Positions 8,570 through 16,051 of a stretch of DNA of 64,000 nucleotides are shown here, piece after piece. The notes beneath the pieces were generated by a model. That model did not search any database. It was given only the letters and a program-made list of their open reading frames with translations, and had not been told where the DNA came from. Positions within the stretch are counted from its first letter, which is position 1; every line of letters starts with the position of its first letter. The stretch comes from Cytophagaceae bacterium. GTDB lineage: Bacteria; Bacteroidota; Bacteroidia; Cytophagales; Cytophagaceae. The stretch covers positions 1 through 64,000 of the forward strand of contig JALONH010000014.1 in the NCBI GenBank assembly GCA_025455005.1, given 5' to 3'. The translations under genes and the position numbers were made by a program.

Positions 8570-10498
8570 TTAACGAACCAATTGAATGTACCCTTTTAAA
8601 CTTCTTCGAACGGATTGATCACTGTTGTATTCTTTAAAAATATAGAAATACACTCCGGTTGGTAAAGGCTTATCTGCTTTATCCGTTCCTGTCCAGTTGT
8701 TCCGATAATTTTCTTTTTGAAATAAGGTTTCGCCAAAACTATCAAATACAATGATTTCATTTCGTCGATTAAAATTTGTGTATCCAATCACTAAGGCGTC
8801 GTTTTGCTCGTCGCCATTGGGCGACATGGCTTCGTTTGCTTTTAACGGCTCTTCTTCAACAATATCGTTTGCTTGAATTATAATGTATGCAGGGGCTGAA
8901 ATCAACCCTGTTTCATCCCAGACTACGTATTCGATGGAATCTATTCCTAAAAATCCTACAAAGGGAGAAAAGGTAAGTAAGCCATCGGATGTGACAATAA
9001 AACTGCCGACACTTGGAATATTTTTTCGAACATCCAGTACCGGAGTGGAAGGATCCAAGTCTACACGGTAACTCGAATTTAACTGTAGAGAAGCCGTAAG
9101 GCCTATGTCATTACCCACAATGGCTTGATCAACACGAGAACCTACATCAAATCGAATGGTGTCTCGTAGCGCCAAAGGTTGAAGGGGTGTAGGGTAAATT
9201 CGTAAATGGATAGTGTCGGAGGCAGCAAAATAATTATTGTTTTCGAATGCACGAACCAACACGATGACCTCCCCGGCGGTTTTGGGCTGAATCCAACCGG
9301 AAGGTTGTATGGAAGCGATATTGGTATCACCGAATATTTGGTATTCTAAAGTACCGTCGTAATTCGTAACAGTGAACAAACGAAAGGGAGGCGCGCTTGC
9401 TACAGCACCTCTTCTTTCTAAACGTACTATCGGGTTCGTCTTTTGAATAAATAAAAAAGCTGTGGTAGAGTCTGCCGGGTAAGGGCCGACGGCGGCTTTC
9501 CGGGCTTTTACTTCAATAGTATCGACACAGGTATAAGTAAGAATACCTGAGGGTGACAGCGTAGCACAGGCGCTTGGTTGCACCAGTTCGTAAGTAATCG
9601 TACCGGGAACCGGCGAAGTAGCCAACATTTGAACCGGAGGACCATTATGTTGTGTAGCCTGGTTTGGGAATGTTAAGTTGGTTTTGGGGATGCAATTCCG
9701 AATATTTATCCATACAGTATCGATTCCGAGAGGGCATGCTAAAACATTCCGTTTTGATTCTACCGTAACATACGTTCGCGAAGTTAACAACTCTACAGCG
9801 CTAGGTTTGTAGGTAACTTCTATACCGGAGTTGTTTGGGAAAAAACTTCCATTAGGATGTCCCGGTCTCCAGGTAAATCCATCCGTATACCCTTTAGGAG
9901 CGCCAATTAAAAAGGATACCGAGGCTACTTGATCTTTACAAAAATTTATATCAGGGCCTGCATCCGGTAGGAAGTTATCTGTAAAAAATAATGTGACGGT
10001 ATCTGCAGAAAGTTCTCGTACGGTAGCCACTCGAATTTTAGCGTAACCACGTTCTATATCTTGAGCATCCGGTATATATTCAGAAAATAAAGTGCCCGGT
10101 GAATTAACTATACCGGAAGACTGATTGGGGATGATCGTCCAGCTTACTCGAGTATCCGGAAGAGACCGAACCAGAGTAGCGTTTAGATTTATTTTAGTAG
10201 TGCCTACATTTAACTTATTGCTACAAACGGTTTGGTCCAGTGGAGCAACCACCCATTCCGGACTTTCAAAAACGATTTTGGTGACATCCGTTGTTTTAAA
10301 TATACGACCACTGCTTTGAGTCAATTGATATACTACTTTACCGTTACCAAAATCGAGGTGTGTTAATTCGGCAAATGTTTTGACATCGTATTGAGTACTT
10401 ACAGATTCTGTATGTTCAATAATCATAGAATCTGTTTGCGCTAAAAGTGATGCACTAACTAAGCAGCCGATGAAAAGGAGAATTAATTTTTGATGCAT
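8570..10498 (-). CDS. Secreted protein with Ig/cadherin-like repeats and T9SS type-B sorting domain
   Basis: The 642-residue protein has a signal peptide (ending about SLLAQTDSM), then beta-rich modules: Ig-like/PKD-type segments around APLDQTVCSNKLNVGT and DAGPDINFCKDQ, a bacterial Ig/cadherin-like section, and a C-terminal gliding-motility-associated (CHU_C, type B) domain from SPNGDEQNDALVIGYTNF to the end (GYIQLVR). Such CTDs send proteins through the type IX secretion system to the cell surface. Its first ~70 residues carry a degenerate version of the N-terminal module seen in the two upstream secreted proteins. It overlaps the FISUMP gene by 16 bases. Confidence 0.87.
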   Translation of the reverse strand: MHQKLILLFIGCLVSASLLAQTDSMIIEHTESVSTQYDVKTFAELTHLDFGNGKVVYQLTQSSGRIFKTTDVTKIVFESPEWVVAPLDQTVCSNKLNVGTTKINLNATLVRSLPDTRVSWTIIPNQSSGIVNSPGTLFSEYIPDAQDIERGYAKIRVATVRELSADTVTLFFTDNFLPDAGPDINFCKDQVASVSFLIGAPKGYTDGFTWRPGHPNGSFFPNNSGIEVTYKPSAVELLTSRTYVTVESKRNVLACPLGIDTVWINIRNCIPKTNLTFPNQATQHNGPPVQMLATSPVPGTITYELVQPSACATLSPSGILTYTCVDTIEVKARKAAVGPYPADSTTAFLFIQKTNPIVRLERRGAVASAPPFRLFTVTNYDGTLEYQIFGDTNIASIQPSGWIQPKTAGEVIVLVRAFENNNYFAASDTIHLRIYPTPLQPLALRDTIRFDVGSRVDQAIVGNDIGLTASLQLNSSYRVDLDPSTPVLDVRKNIPSVGSFIVTSDGLLTFSPFVGFLGIDSIEYVVWDETGLISAPAYIIIQANDIVEEEPLKANEAMSPNGDEQNDALVIGYTNFNRRNEIIVFDSFGETLFQKENYRNNWTGTDKADKPLPTGVYFYIFKEYNSDQSVRRSLKGYIQLVR

Positions 10499-11229
10499 CG
10501 GATGGGTAGGTAATAGTTTCGAATTCTAAAGGTTTGGCTAAAGGTAGCCGTATTGTATTCAACAGAAAAAGTAAGGGCGCTTGGTGCCATAGCACTTGGA
10601 GTAGACGACCAAAAAGAGGCTTTGTTATTTACCCCTTCAAAGATTGCCCCATTAAAAAATCCCGAAGGTAGTGCAGCAAATCCGGATGAGTTAATAGCAC
10701 CACTGTTCGGTGGCGTCCAAAACAATAAAAGATTATCTTTTAATGCACCGCCTTCATTCCCAGGCGCTAAAGCGGCTAAAGTAGTTTGTAGCGTATTAAT
10801 ATCGGTCTGAGATGGCACTCTCCAACCAATAGGGCATACGTTTTTAGTAGTTTGAATAGCGACAAATCCGTTGTACAGCGTTCCATAATTAGGACTATAA
10901 GCTGTAGAATCTAAATTATACCAAGTGTAGGCTCCTGAGTTAAAGTATTGAGGTAACAAATCTATATCCAATTCTTTAAGAATAGGCGTTCCATCATTAT
11001 ACAAGTGGGTGCGCAGGTTCTCTGCCATCCAAGTTTGAGTACCAATAGTTACGGTCGGGTAACTATAACCGGCGATATCAGTTACTTTAGGGCCTTCGGC
11101 AAAGGTTATACTGTCGATTTCTTTAGTTGGTATTTTAACCAGTTGTCCCGATCTTTTATAAACATATAGGGTATCGGCGTAGGAATAAACAGAATAAAAC
11201 AGAACGAATAATAAAATAGAAAATTTCAT
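10483..11229 (-). CDS. Secreted FISUMP-domain protein
   Basis: 248 residues: signal peptide (first ~18), a short module TLYVYKRSGQLVKIP...EIDSITF, then a Fibrobacter succinogenes major paralogous (FISUMP) domain with the typical TIGTQTWMAENLRT, CPIGWRVPSQTDI and WSSTPS...PIRCIKN blocks, where the final block is a lectin-like/formylglycine-like fold end. FISUMP proteins are surface or secreted proteins of uncertain binding function. It lies 2 bases downstream of the DUF1566-like gene and overlaps the next by 16, so it is translationally coupled within the operon. No own sorting domain is visible. Confidence 0.85.
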   Translation of the reverse strand: MKFSILLFVLFYSVYSYADTLYVYKRSGQLVKIPTKEIDSITFAEGPKVTDIAGYSYPTVTIGTQTWMAENLRTHLYNDGTPILKELDIDLLPQYFNSGAYTWYNLDSTAYSPNYGTLYNGFVAIQTTKNVCPIGWRVPSQTDINTLQTTLAALAPGNEGGALKDNLLLFWTPPNSGAINSSGFAALPSGFFNGAIFEGVNNKASFWSSTPSAMAPSALTFSVEYNTATFSQTFRIRNYYLPIRCIKN

Positions 11230-11231
11230 AT

Positions 11232-11843
11232 TTAAAATCGGCGGATGGGGCGAACGGGATTTGTATCACTTTTTAAATTAATAAGTGGTCCAATGGATGT
11301 TCCAACTTTAGCGTTTACAGTATTGGATTCTTCAGAAGACCAAAAATCACTTGCTAAACTAATATTCAATTTCGTTCTAATATCAACTGTAGGATAAAAC
11401 AATAAAATTTCATTTGAATTGGGCAAGTACCAATCTGAATATCCTCCAAACACATAATCAAAACAGGCTTTAGCTGCGCCATTATCACTACACGAACCAA
11501 CAATAACATTTGTATTCATGAAACCATCCCCTATGGCAGAAAGTGTCGCACTAGGAAAACTGGAGCCACTACATCCCCAAGAATAGTTTCCAATGATATC
11601 CGCCGGTGCGGCTTCCAGATAGCGCCATCCATTGGTATACAAACCCTTATCATAAATGATATACCCACCGGCGGGACCTACATCCCCTACTACATAGGCT
11701 TTTCTAAATCGGATGCTGTCCACCTCTGAAGCTATAAACTTTTCTATTGATCCATTTTTCAAATGCACAATCATGGTATCTTGTGCTTGTGCCCATTTCC
11801 ACTGAAAAAGTATTAACGCACTTAATAAAAAGTATTTAAACAT
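11232..11843 (-). CDS. Secreted DUF1566-like (lectin-fold) protein
   Basis: 203 residues with a signal peptide (ending near WAQAQ), an N-terminal module (IVHLKNGSIEKFIASEVDSI) shared with downstream genes, then a domain with GPAGGYIIYDKG, GGYSDWYLPNSNEI, FWSSEES and a final VRPIRRF, which is the pattern of DUF1566/Lcl C-terminal proteins related in fold to FISUMP. The family is extracellular and often adhesive; no specific ligand can be inferred. First gene of the five-gene operon running to 3674; a promoter element lies 24 bases upstream. Confidence 0.8.
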   Translation of the reverse strand: MFKYFLLSALILFQWKWAQAQDTMIVHLKNGSIEKFIASEVDSIRFRKAYVVGDVGPAGGYIIYDKGLYTNGWRYLEAAPADIIGNYSWGCSGSSFPSATLSAIGDGFMNTNVIVGSCSDNGAAKACFDYVFGGYSDWYLPNSNEILLFYPTVDIRTKLNISLASDFWSSEESNTVNAKVGTSIGPLINLKSDTNPVRPIRRF

Positions 11844-11866
11844 ACAGTTGTATAATTCTACAGTTT

Positions 11867-11874
11867 CAAATATA
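11867..11874 (-). promoter_or_regulatory. Promoter of the five-gene secretion/CHAT operon
   Basis: The minus strand reads TATATTTG, an exact TAnnTTTG -7 element, with TTGG about 20 bases upstream as a possible -33 element (consensus TTTG). It would start transcription about 15 bases before the ATG of the DUF1566-like gene. Best promoter candidate in this part of the window. Confidence 0.5.
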
Positions 11875-11919
11875 AATTAATTCTGTACCAACCACCAAGG
11901 AGCCCTTGAAATAATTTAG

Positions 11920-13920
11920 TTGAATGTTCTAAAGGATATACTATTGATTTTAAGCAAAACGTTAAACAAAATAATTGTATATTTGTTAAGCATAGAAAGA
12001 ACTTTTCGTTTGATACCTGTAGGCCCTCTATTACAAAAGATTAATGCACCGGAAGATTTGCGTCAATTGGATGACACCCAGTTGGTTCAATTGTCCGATG
12101 AATTGCGTCAATTTATCATCGATCATGTATCGGTTTATGGAGGTCATTTTGCTGCCTCTTTAGGTGTGGTAGAACTAACCATAGCTTTACATTATGCTTT
12201 TCAAACTCCTGTAGACCAACTAGTATGGGATGTAGGACATCAGGCCTATGGTCATAAAATCCTTACCGGTCGTCGAGATGCCTTTCACACTAACCGTGTA
12301 TATAAGGGATTGTCCGGTTTCCCTAAACGAAGCGAAAGTCCTTATGATACCTTTGGTGTCGGACACTCCTCAACATCCATTTCGGCTGCTTTAGGTATGG
12401 CAGTTGGCAATCAATATTTACAAGACAATAGACACCACATAGCTGTTATTGGGGATGGAGCCATGACCGGTGGTATGGCGTTTGAAGCGATGAACCATGC
12501 AGGTGTAACCAACACTAATTTGTTAATTGTTCTGAATGACAATTGCATGGCCATTGATCCAAATGTAGGGGCGCTCAAAGACTATTTAGTTGACATCACA
12601 ACATCGCGCACGTATAATAAGTTACGAGACGATGTATGGAATTTGCTAGGAAAAATCAGCAAGTTTGGCCCTAATGCTCAAGCCATTGCCTCTAAAATTG
12701 AGAATGGTATCAAAGGCGGGTTGTTAAAGCAAAGTAATTTATTTGAGTCATTGAATTTACGTTACTTCGGCCCGGTGGATGGTCATGATGTGAACCACAT
12801 GGTTCAAGTATTAAACGATTTAAAAAATATACAGGGGCCAAAAATACTTCATGTTCTGACTACTAAAGGGAAGGGATATCCCTTCGCAGAAAAGGACCAA
12901 TTGACTTGGCATGCACCCGGAACATTTGATAAGCTAACAGGTCAAATTCACAAAAAACATTACGATACGCCACAAGCACCTAAATACCAAGATGTTTTTG
13001 GACAAACAATAGTAGAATTAGCAAGCGCAAATCCATCGATAATGGGCGTTACGCCGGCCATGCCTTCCGGATCTTCGTTAAATTTAATGATGGAAAAAAT
13101 GCCGGATAGAGCATTCGATGTGGGTATTGCGGAACAACACGCAGTCACCTTTTCTGCCGGATTAGCGACACAAGGGTTACGACCGTTTTGTAATATTTAT
13201 TCTACCTTTATGCAGCGAGCGTATGACCAAGTGATGCACGATGTATGTATTCAAAAATTACCGGTTGTTTTCTGTTTAGACAGAGCCGGCATTGTAGGAG
13301 CGGATGGCCCTACGCATCATGGCTTATACGATATAGCGTACATGCGTTGTTTGCCACATATGATTGTCGCATCTCCCATGAACGAAGTGGAATTGCGCCA
13401 CTTAATGTACAGTGCGCAATTGGAGTCACAAGTATATCCGTTTACTATTCGATATCCTAGAGGTCAAGGTGTTGTACCGAATTGGAAATTACCAATGGAA
13501 GCAATAACAGTTGGGAAAGGAAGACTCGTGAGTGAAGGAGAGGAAGTAGCCATTTTAAGTTTTGGCCCCATTGGTAATCATGTTGTAGAGGCAAAACATT
13601 TGTTAGTATCGGAAGATTTAAGACCGGCACATTATGATATGCGCTTTGTCAAACCATTAGATACAGCTTTATTAGATGACATATTCCGCCGTTTTTCTAA
13701 AATTGTTACTATAGAGGACGGATGTTTACAAGGAGGGTTTGGTTCTGCTGTTTTAGAATATATCTGTGATAAGGGGTATACTGCTTCTATTCATCGCATG
13801 GGCATACCGGATAGCATCATAGAACATGGAGAACCATCGCAGTTGTATAAAGAATGTGGTTTAGATGCCGCATCTATTGCTGACGTTGTACGCAAATTGT
13901 GTGGCGTAGTGGTCAAATAA
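11920..13920 (+). CDS. dxs: 1-deoxy-D-xylulose-5-phosphate synthase
   Basis: Condenses pyruvate and glyceraldehyde-3-phosphate to DXP, the first step of the MEP isoprenoid pathway, with thiamine diphosphate. Visible motifs: WDVGHQAYGHKILTGR, the ThDP-binding GDGAMTGG (from about residue 178) ending in NDNCMAID, the catalytic Glu in AEQHAVTFSAG (E405), and DRAGIVGADGPTHHG in the pyrimidine-binding domain; C-terminal transketolase domain complete. Start is uncertain: the frame opens with TTG at 11920, giving ~30 extra hydrophobic residues not typical of the enzyme, and the conserved part begins near LLQKINAPEDLRQL, so translation may start at an internal TTG. It supplies precursors for the carotenoid genes at 25.7 kb. 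Confidence 0.93.
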   Translation: MNVLKDILLILSKTLNKIIVYLLSIERTFRLIPVGPLLQKINAPEDLRQLDDTQLVQLSDELRQFIIDHVSVYGGHFAASLGVVELTIALHYAFQTPVDQLVWDVGHQAYGHKILTGRRDAFHTNRVYKGLSGFPKRSESPYDTFGVGHSSTSISAALGMAVGNQYLQDNRHHIAVIGDGAMTGGMAFEAMNHAGVTNTNLLIVLNDNCMAIDPNVGALKDYLVDITTSRTYNKLRDDVWNLLGKISKFGPNAQAIASKIENGIKGGLLKQSNLFESLNLRYFGPVDGHDVNHMVQVLNDLKNIQGPKILHVLTTKGKGYPFAEKDQLTWHAPGTFDKLTGQIHKKHYDTPQAPKYQDVFGQTIVELASANPSIMGVTPAMPSGSSLNLMMEKMPDRAFDVGIAEQHAVTFSAGLATQGLRPFCNIYSTFMQRAYDQVMHDVCIQKLPVVFCLDRAGIVGADGPTHHGLYDIAYMRCLPHMIVASPMNEVELRHLMYSAQLESQVYPFTIRYPRGQGVVPNWKLPMEAITVGKGRLVSEGEEVAILSFGPIGNHVVEAKHLLVSEDLRPAHYDMRFVKPLDTALLDDIFRRFSKIVTIEDGCLQGGFGSAVLEYICDKGYTASIHRMGIPDSIIEHGEPSQLYKECGLDAASIADVVRKLCGVVVK

Positions 13921-13923
13921 TTT

Positions 13924-14133
13924 TTATACTTTTTCTTCTTCCCGTAAATCAAAATCTTCCCGAAGACCATATTTAAAAAGTTCTTGAAGTTCGTACACTT
14001 CCAGAGTAAGAATATCTTTAACGACAAAGCGGTCCCCACCTAAAGCACGCATAACTTGGAAATCATGGCGCTCCCCATCATTAATTAAATAGTATTTTCT
14101 ACCAACTCGAAGGCTGGATAAAGCTAGTGGCAT
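13924..14133 (-). CDS. Small conserved Bacteroidota protein
   Basis: 69 residues, begins LSSLRVGRKYYLINDGERHDF and ends with an acidic/basic tail (LREDFDLREEEKV). It looks like a small beta-rich domain (alternating strands KYYLI, FQVMRAL, RFVVKDI) and I remember similar short proteins in Chitinophagaceae, without a known function. The stop lies 4 bases from the convergent dxs stop. A TACTTTTG promoter-like element precedes it. Confidence 0.7.
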   Translation of the reverse strand: MPLALSSLRVGRKYYLINDGERHDFQVMRALGGDRFVVKDILTLEVYELQELFKYGLREDFDLREEEKV

Positions 14134-14150
14134 AATAAAATGAATACCAA

Positions 14151-14158
14151 CAAAAGTA
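14151..14158 (-). promoter_or_regulatory. Candidate -7 element for the 69-residue protein gene
   Basis: Minus strand reads TACTTTTG, an exact TAnnTTTG match, 18 bases upstream of the start codon at 14133. No good -33 element is visible in the A-rich sequence upstream. Confidence 0.35.
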
Positions 14159-14208
14159 ATGTTTTGTTTTTAAACTGTTTTTAAAAAATATAAATTGAAA
14201 TAAAAAAC

Positions 14209-14940
14209 ATGAAACACCTCGTCTTCTTATCTTTATTCTTTTCTTCTTCTATTGTTTTCAGTCAATGCATCGACGTACAAACCGTTGCTTCTCAATATTT
14301 GAAAGACATTACCACGTTAACGGAAGATGCTTTTGTTAAAAAATATGCTTTAAGTGCTTCTGATTTTCTTTTTATTTATAATAACCTAAGAAATATAAGC
14401 GATAGGGGAAATATAAGCTTATCGGACTCTTTAAAAATAAGAACTGAAATATATACTACTGTATTTAATAGTTTTCGAAATTTTAAGGAGCAATTCGATA
14501 AGGATACTATAAATCTTTCTTCCATACGATATGAGACTTGTTTTTATGAACTAGAATACGAAAATGAAGAAGTAAGAATTCCAATTTTAGATGATTTATA
14601 TATTCACTTTAGGATTGATTCTCAATTTTTTGTTATCGAAGTAGAAAATTTATTTTTAATCAATAACAAATGGTTAGGAGGTCGGTATCAATCGTATTCA
14701 AAGACCGATTCGAACTATGAGCAAATATATTCTGAATACTCCGATAATTATAATTATGGATATGCGGTAGATTCAACTGCTGCTGTAGTAATTGATACAG
14801 TAGCAATAGCATATGATGATAGTTACTATAAACAATCACAAAAAGTTGATGCGAAGGGTTTAAAACTTCAAAAGAAAATAGATGCCTTAAATCAAAAATT
14901 AAATCTTCTTTACCGCAAACAAGAAGAGGAGATGTATTGA
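14209..14940 (+). CDS. Secreted protein of unknown function
   Basis: 243 residues with a signal peptide (cleavage likely after VFSQ, about residue 19). I do not recognise a family. The mature part is rich in acidic and aromatic residues; residues ~180-205 are Tyr/Asp/Ser rich (YSDNYNYGYAVDS), and the last ~30 residues form a predicted coiled coil (KLQKKIDALNQKLNLLYRKQ). Two cysteines, one right after the cleavage site and one mid-chain, could form a disulfide. It is likely periplasmic or exported. It is followed by the FKBP gene after 36 bases that include a promoter-like element. Confidence 0.65.
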   Translation: MKHLVFLSLFFSSSIVFSQCIDVQTVASQYLKDITTLTEDAFVKKYALSASDFLFIYNNLRNISDRGNISLSDSLKIRTEIYTTVFNSFRNFKEQFDKDTINLSSIRYETCFYELEYENEEVRIPILDDLYIHFRIDSQFFVIEVENLFLINNKWLGGRYQSYSKTDSNYEQIYSEYSDNYNYGYAVDSTAAVVIDTVAIAYDDSYYKQSQKVDAKGLKLQKKIDALNQKLNLLYRKQEEEMY

Positions 14941-14945
14941 TTTGT

Positions 14946-14953
14946 TATATTTG
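14946..14953 (+). promoter_or_regulatory. Candidate -7 element for the FKBP gene
   Basis: TATATTTG is an exact TAnnTTTG match 24 bases before the FKBP start codon, immediately after the stop of the preceding gene; no convincing -33 element is seen. Confidence 0.4.
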
Positions 14954-14976
14954 TACCCTAACATACTATTATATTC

Positions 14977-15579
14977 ATGTCCTTTACCAACGAAAAAGAT
15001 TTAATTAGCTACAGTTTAGGTATAAATGTAGCCGGCAGTTTTAAACAACAAGGTTTTGATGATATCAACTTAGAAAAGTTTGTGGAAGCGATGCAAGATG
15101 TATTCGAAAAGAAATCGCTGAAAGTAGAACTTGCCGATGCACATCAAGCGTTAAACACGTATTTTCAGGATGCAGCAAAGCGGAAAGCAGAAAAAAACAG
15201 CGCTGAAGGTGTGGCGTTTTTAGCAAAGAATAAATTAAACGAGGGTGTTACAACACTGCCTAGCGGTTTACAATACCAAATTATAATACCCGGTTCCGGT
15301 CCTATGCCTAAAGCAACGGATCAAGTGACAACACACTACCATGGCACGTTGATCGATGGGACCGTTTTTGATAGCTCAGTAGAACGTGGTCAACCGGCTA
15401 CATTTCCGGTGAATGGAGTTATTGCCGGTTGGGTAGAAGCATTGCAATTAATGAGCGTAGGTTCCAAATGGCGATTATTTATACCATCCAACTTAGCATA
15501 CGGAGCACGAGGTGCAGGAGAATCAATAGGGCCAAATGCTACTTTGATTTTTGAAGTAGAATTATTAAAAATAAATTAA
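14977..15579 (+). CDS. FKBP-type peptidyl-prolyl cis-trans isomerase
   Basis: 200 residues: an N-terminal helical dimerisation domain (SYSLGINVAGSFKQQGFD ... about residues 10-100) followed by a C-terminal FKBP domain with VTTHYHGTLIDGTVFDSS, VIAGWVEALQLMSVGSKW and IPSNLAYGARGAG, the family's active-site framework, ending in LIFEVELLKIN. This is the FklB/FkpA/Mip-like two-domain architecture. No signal peptide is present, so a cytoplasmic FklB-like folding helper is the better guess. A strong terminator follows directly. Confidence 0.92.
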   Translation: MSFTNEKDLISYSLGINVAGSFKQQGFDDINLEKFVEAMQDVFEKKSLKVELADAHQALNTYFQDAAKRKAEKNSAEGVAFLAKNKLNEGVTTLPSGLQYQIIIPGSGPMPKATDQVTTHYHGTLIDGTVFDSSVERGQPATFPVNGVIAGWVEALQLMSVGSKWRLFIPSNLAYGARGAGESIGPNATLIFEVELLKIN

Positions 15580-15580
15580 G

Positions 15581-15613
15581 AAAAAAGCCTCGATGTTCAT
15601 CGAGGCTTTTTTT
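15581..15613. terminator. Bidirectional rho-independent terminator
   Basis: GCCTCGATG (15587-15595) and CATCGAGGC (15598-15606) form a GC-rich stem flanked by an A-run on the left and a T-run on the right, so it can act on both strands. It separates the FKBP gene from the convergent small membrane-protein gene, whose stop codon overlaps the T-run. Confidence 0.9.
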
Positions 15614-15857
15614 ATGCCCACCTGCCGTGGTAGTTTTTCTTCTTATATTGTAATCGTCTAAATTTTCGAAAAGGGTGAATGAGATGTTTTATTTCACCTG
15701 CACTAAAGGATATCAACAACATAAACATGCCAATCAATATTAAAATGATGGAAAATACTTGTTGTTCTGTCATAACGTTTGGAATAAGGTTAACTTCAGT
15801 CGAGATTAAAAGTAAGGTCATAAAAGACCATATATACCATCCGTAAATAATTTTCAT
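15612..15857 (-). CDS. Small two-helix membrane protein
   Basis: 81 residues with two hydrophobic segments (about residues 5-23 and 34-52) and a strongly basic C-terminal tail (HPFRKFRRLQYKKKNYHGRW). I do not recognise a family. Positive-inside topology would place the tail in the cytoplasm. The gene is supported by its own TAACTTTG promoter-like element upstream and by ending exactly at a bidirectional terminator. Confidence 0.55.
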   Translation of the reverse strand: MKIIYGWYIWSFMTLLLISTEVNLIPNVMTEQQVFSIILILIGMFMLLISFSAGEIKHLIHPFRKFRRLQYKKKNYHGRWA

Positions 15858-15917
15858 AAGCTGTTTTTTAAAAGTGATAACTAATTTCCTTAGAGTTTTT
15901 AACGGTTAAGCTGTATC

Positions 15918-15925
15918 CAAAGTTA
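15918..15925 (-). promoter_or_regulatory. Candidate -7 element for the small membrane-protein gene
   Basis: Minus strand TAACTTTG matches TAnnTTTG exactly, ~60 bases upstream of the start at 15857; no clear -33. Confidence 0.35.
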
Positions 15926-16051
15926 TGTATTGAACTCATAAAATATTGTATAAAATGAATTAATTCAATACATTATACATTTCGTTTAATTTTTTAATAG
16001 TATTATTGATACTCCTTAAAAAAGAGTATTTTAGAATTTAATCCACAACAG

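Noticed and set aside
11920-12020. N-terminal extension of dxs as a separate domain
   Set aside because: The ~30 hydrophobic residues come from a TTG start with no match to DXS; a later start is more likely.
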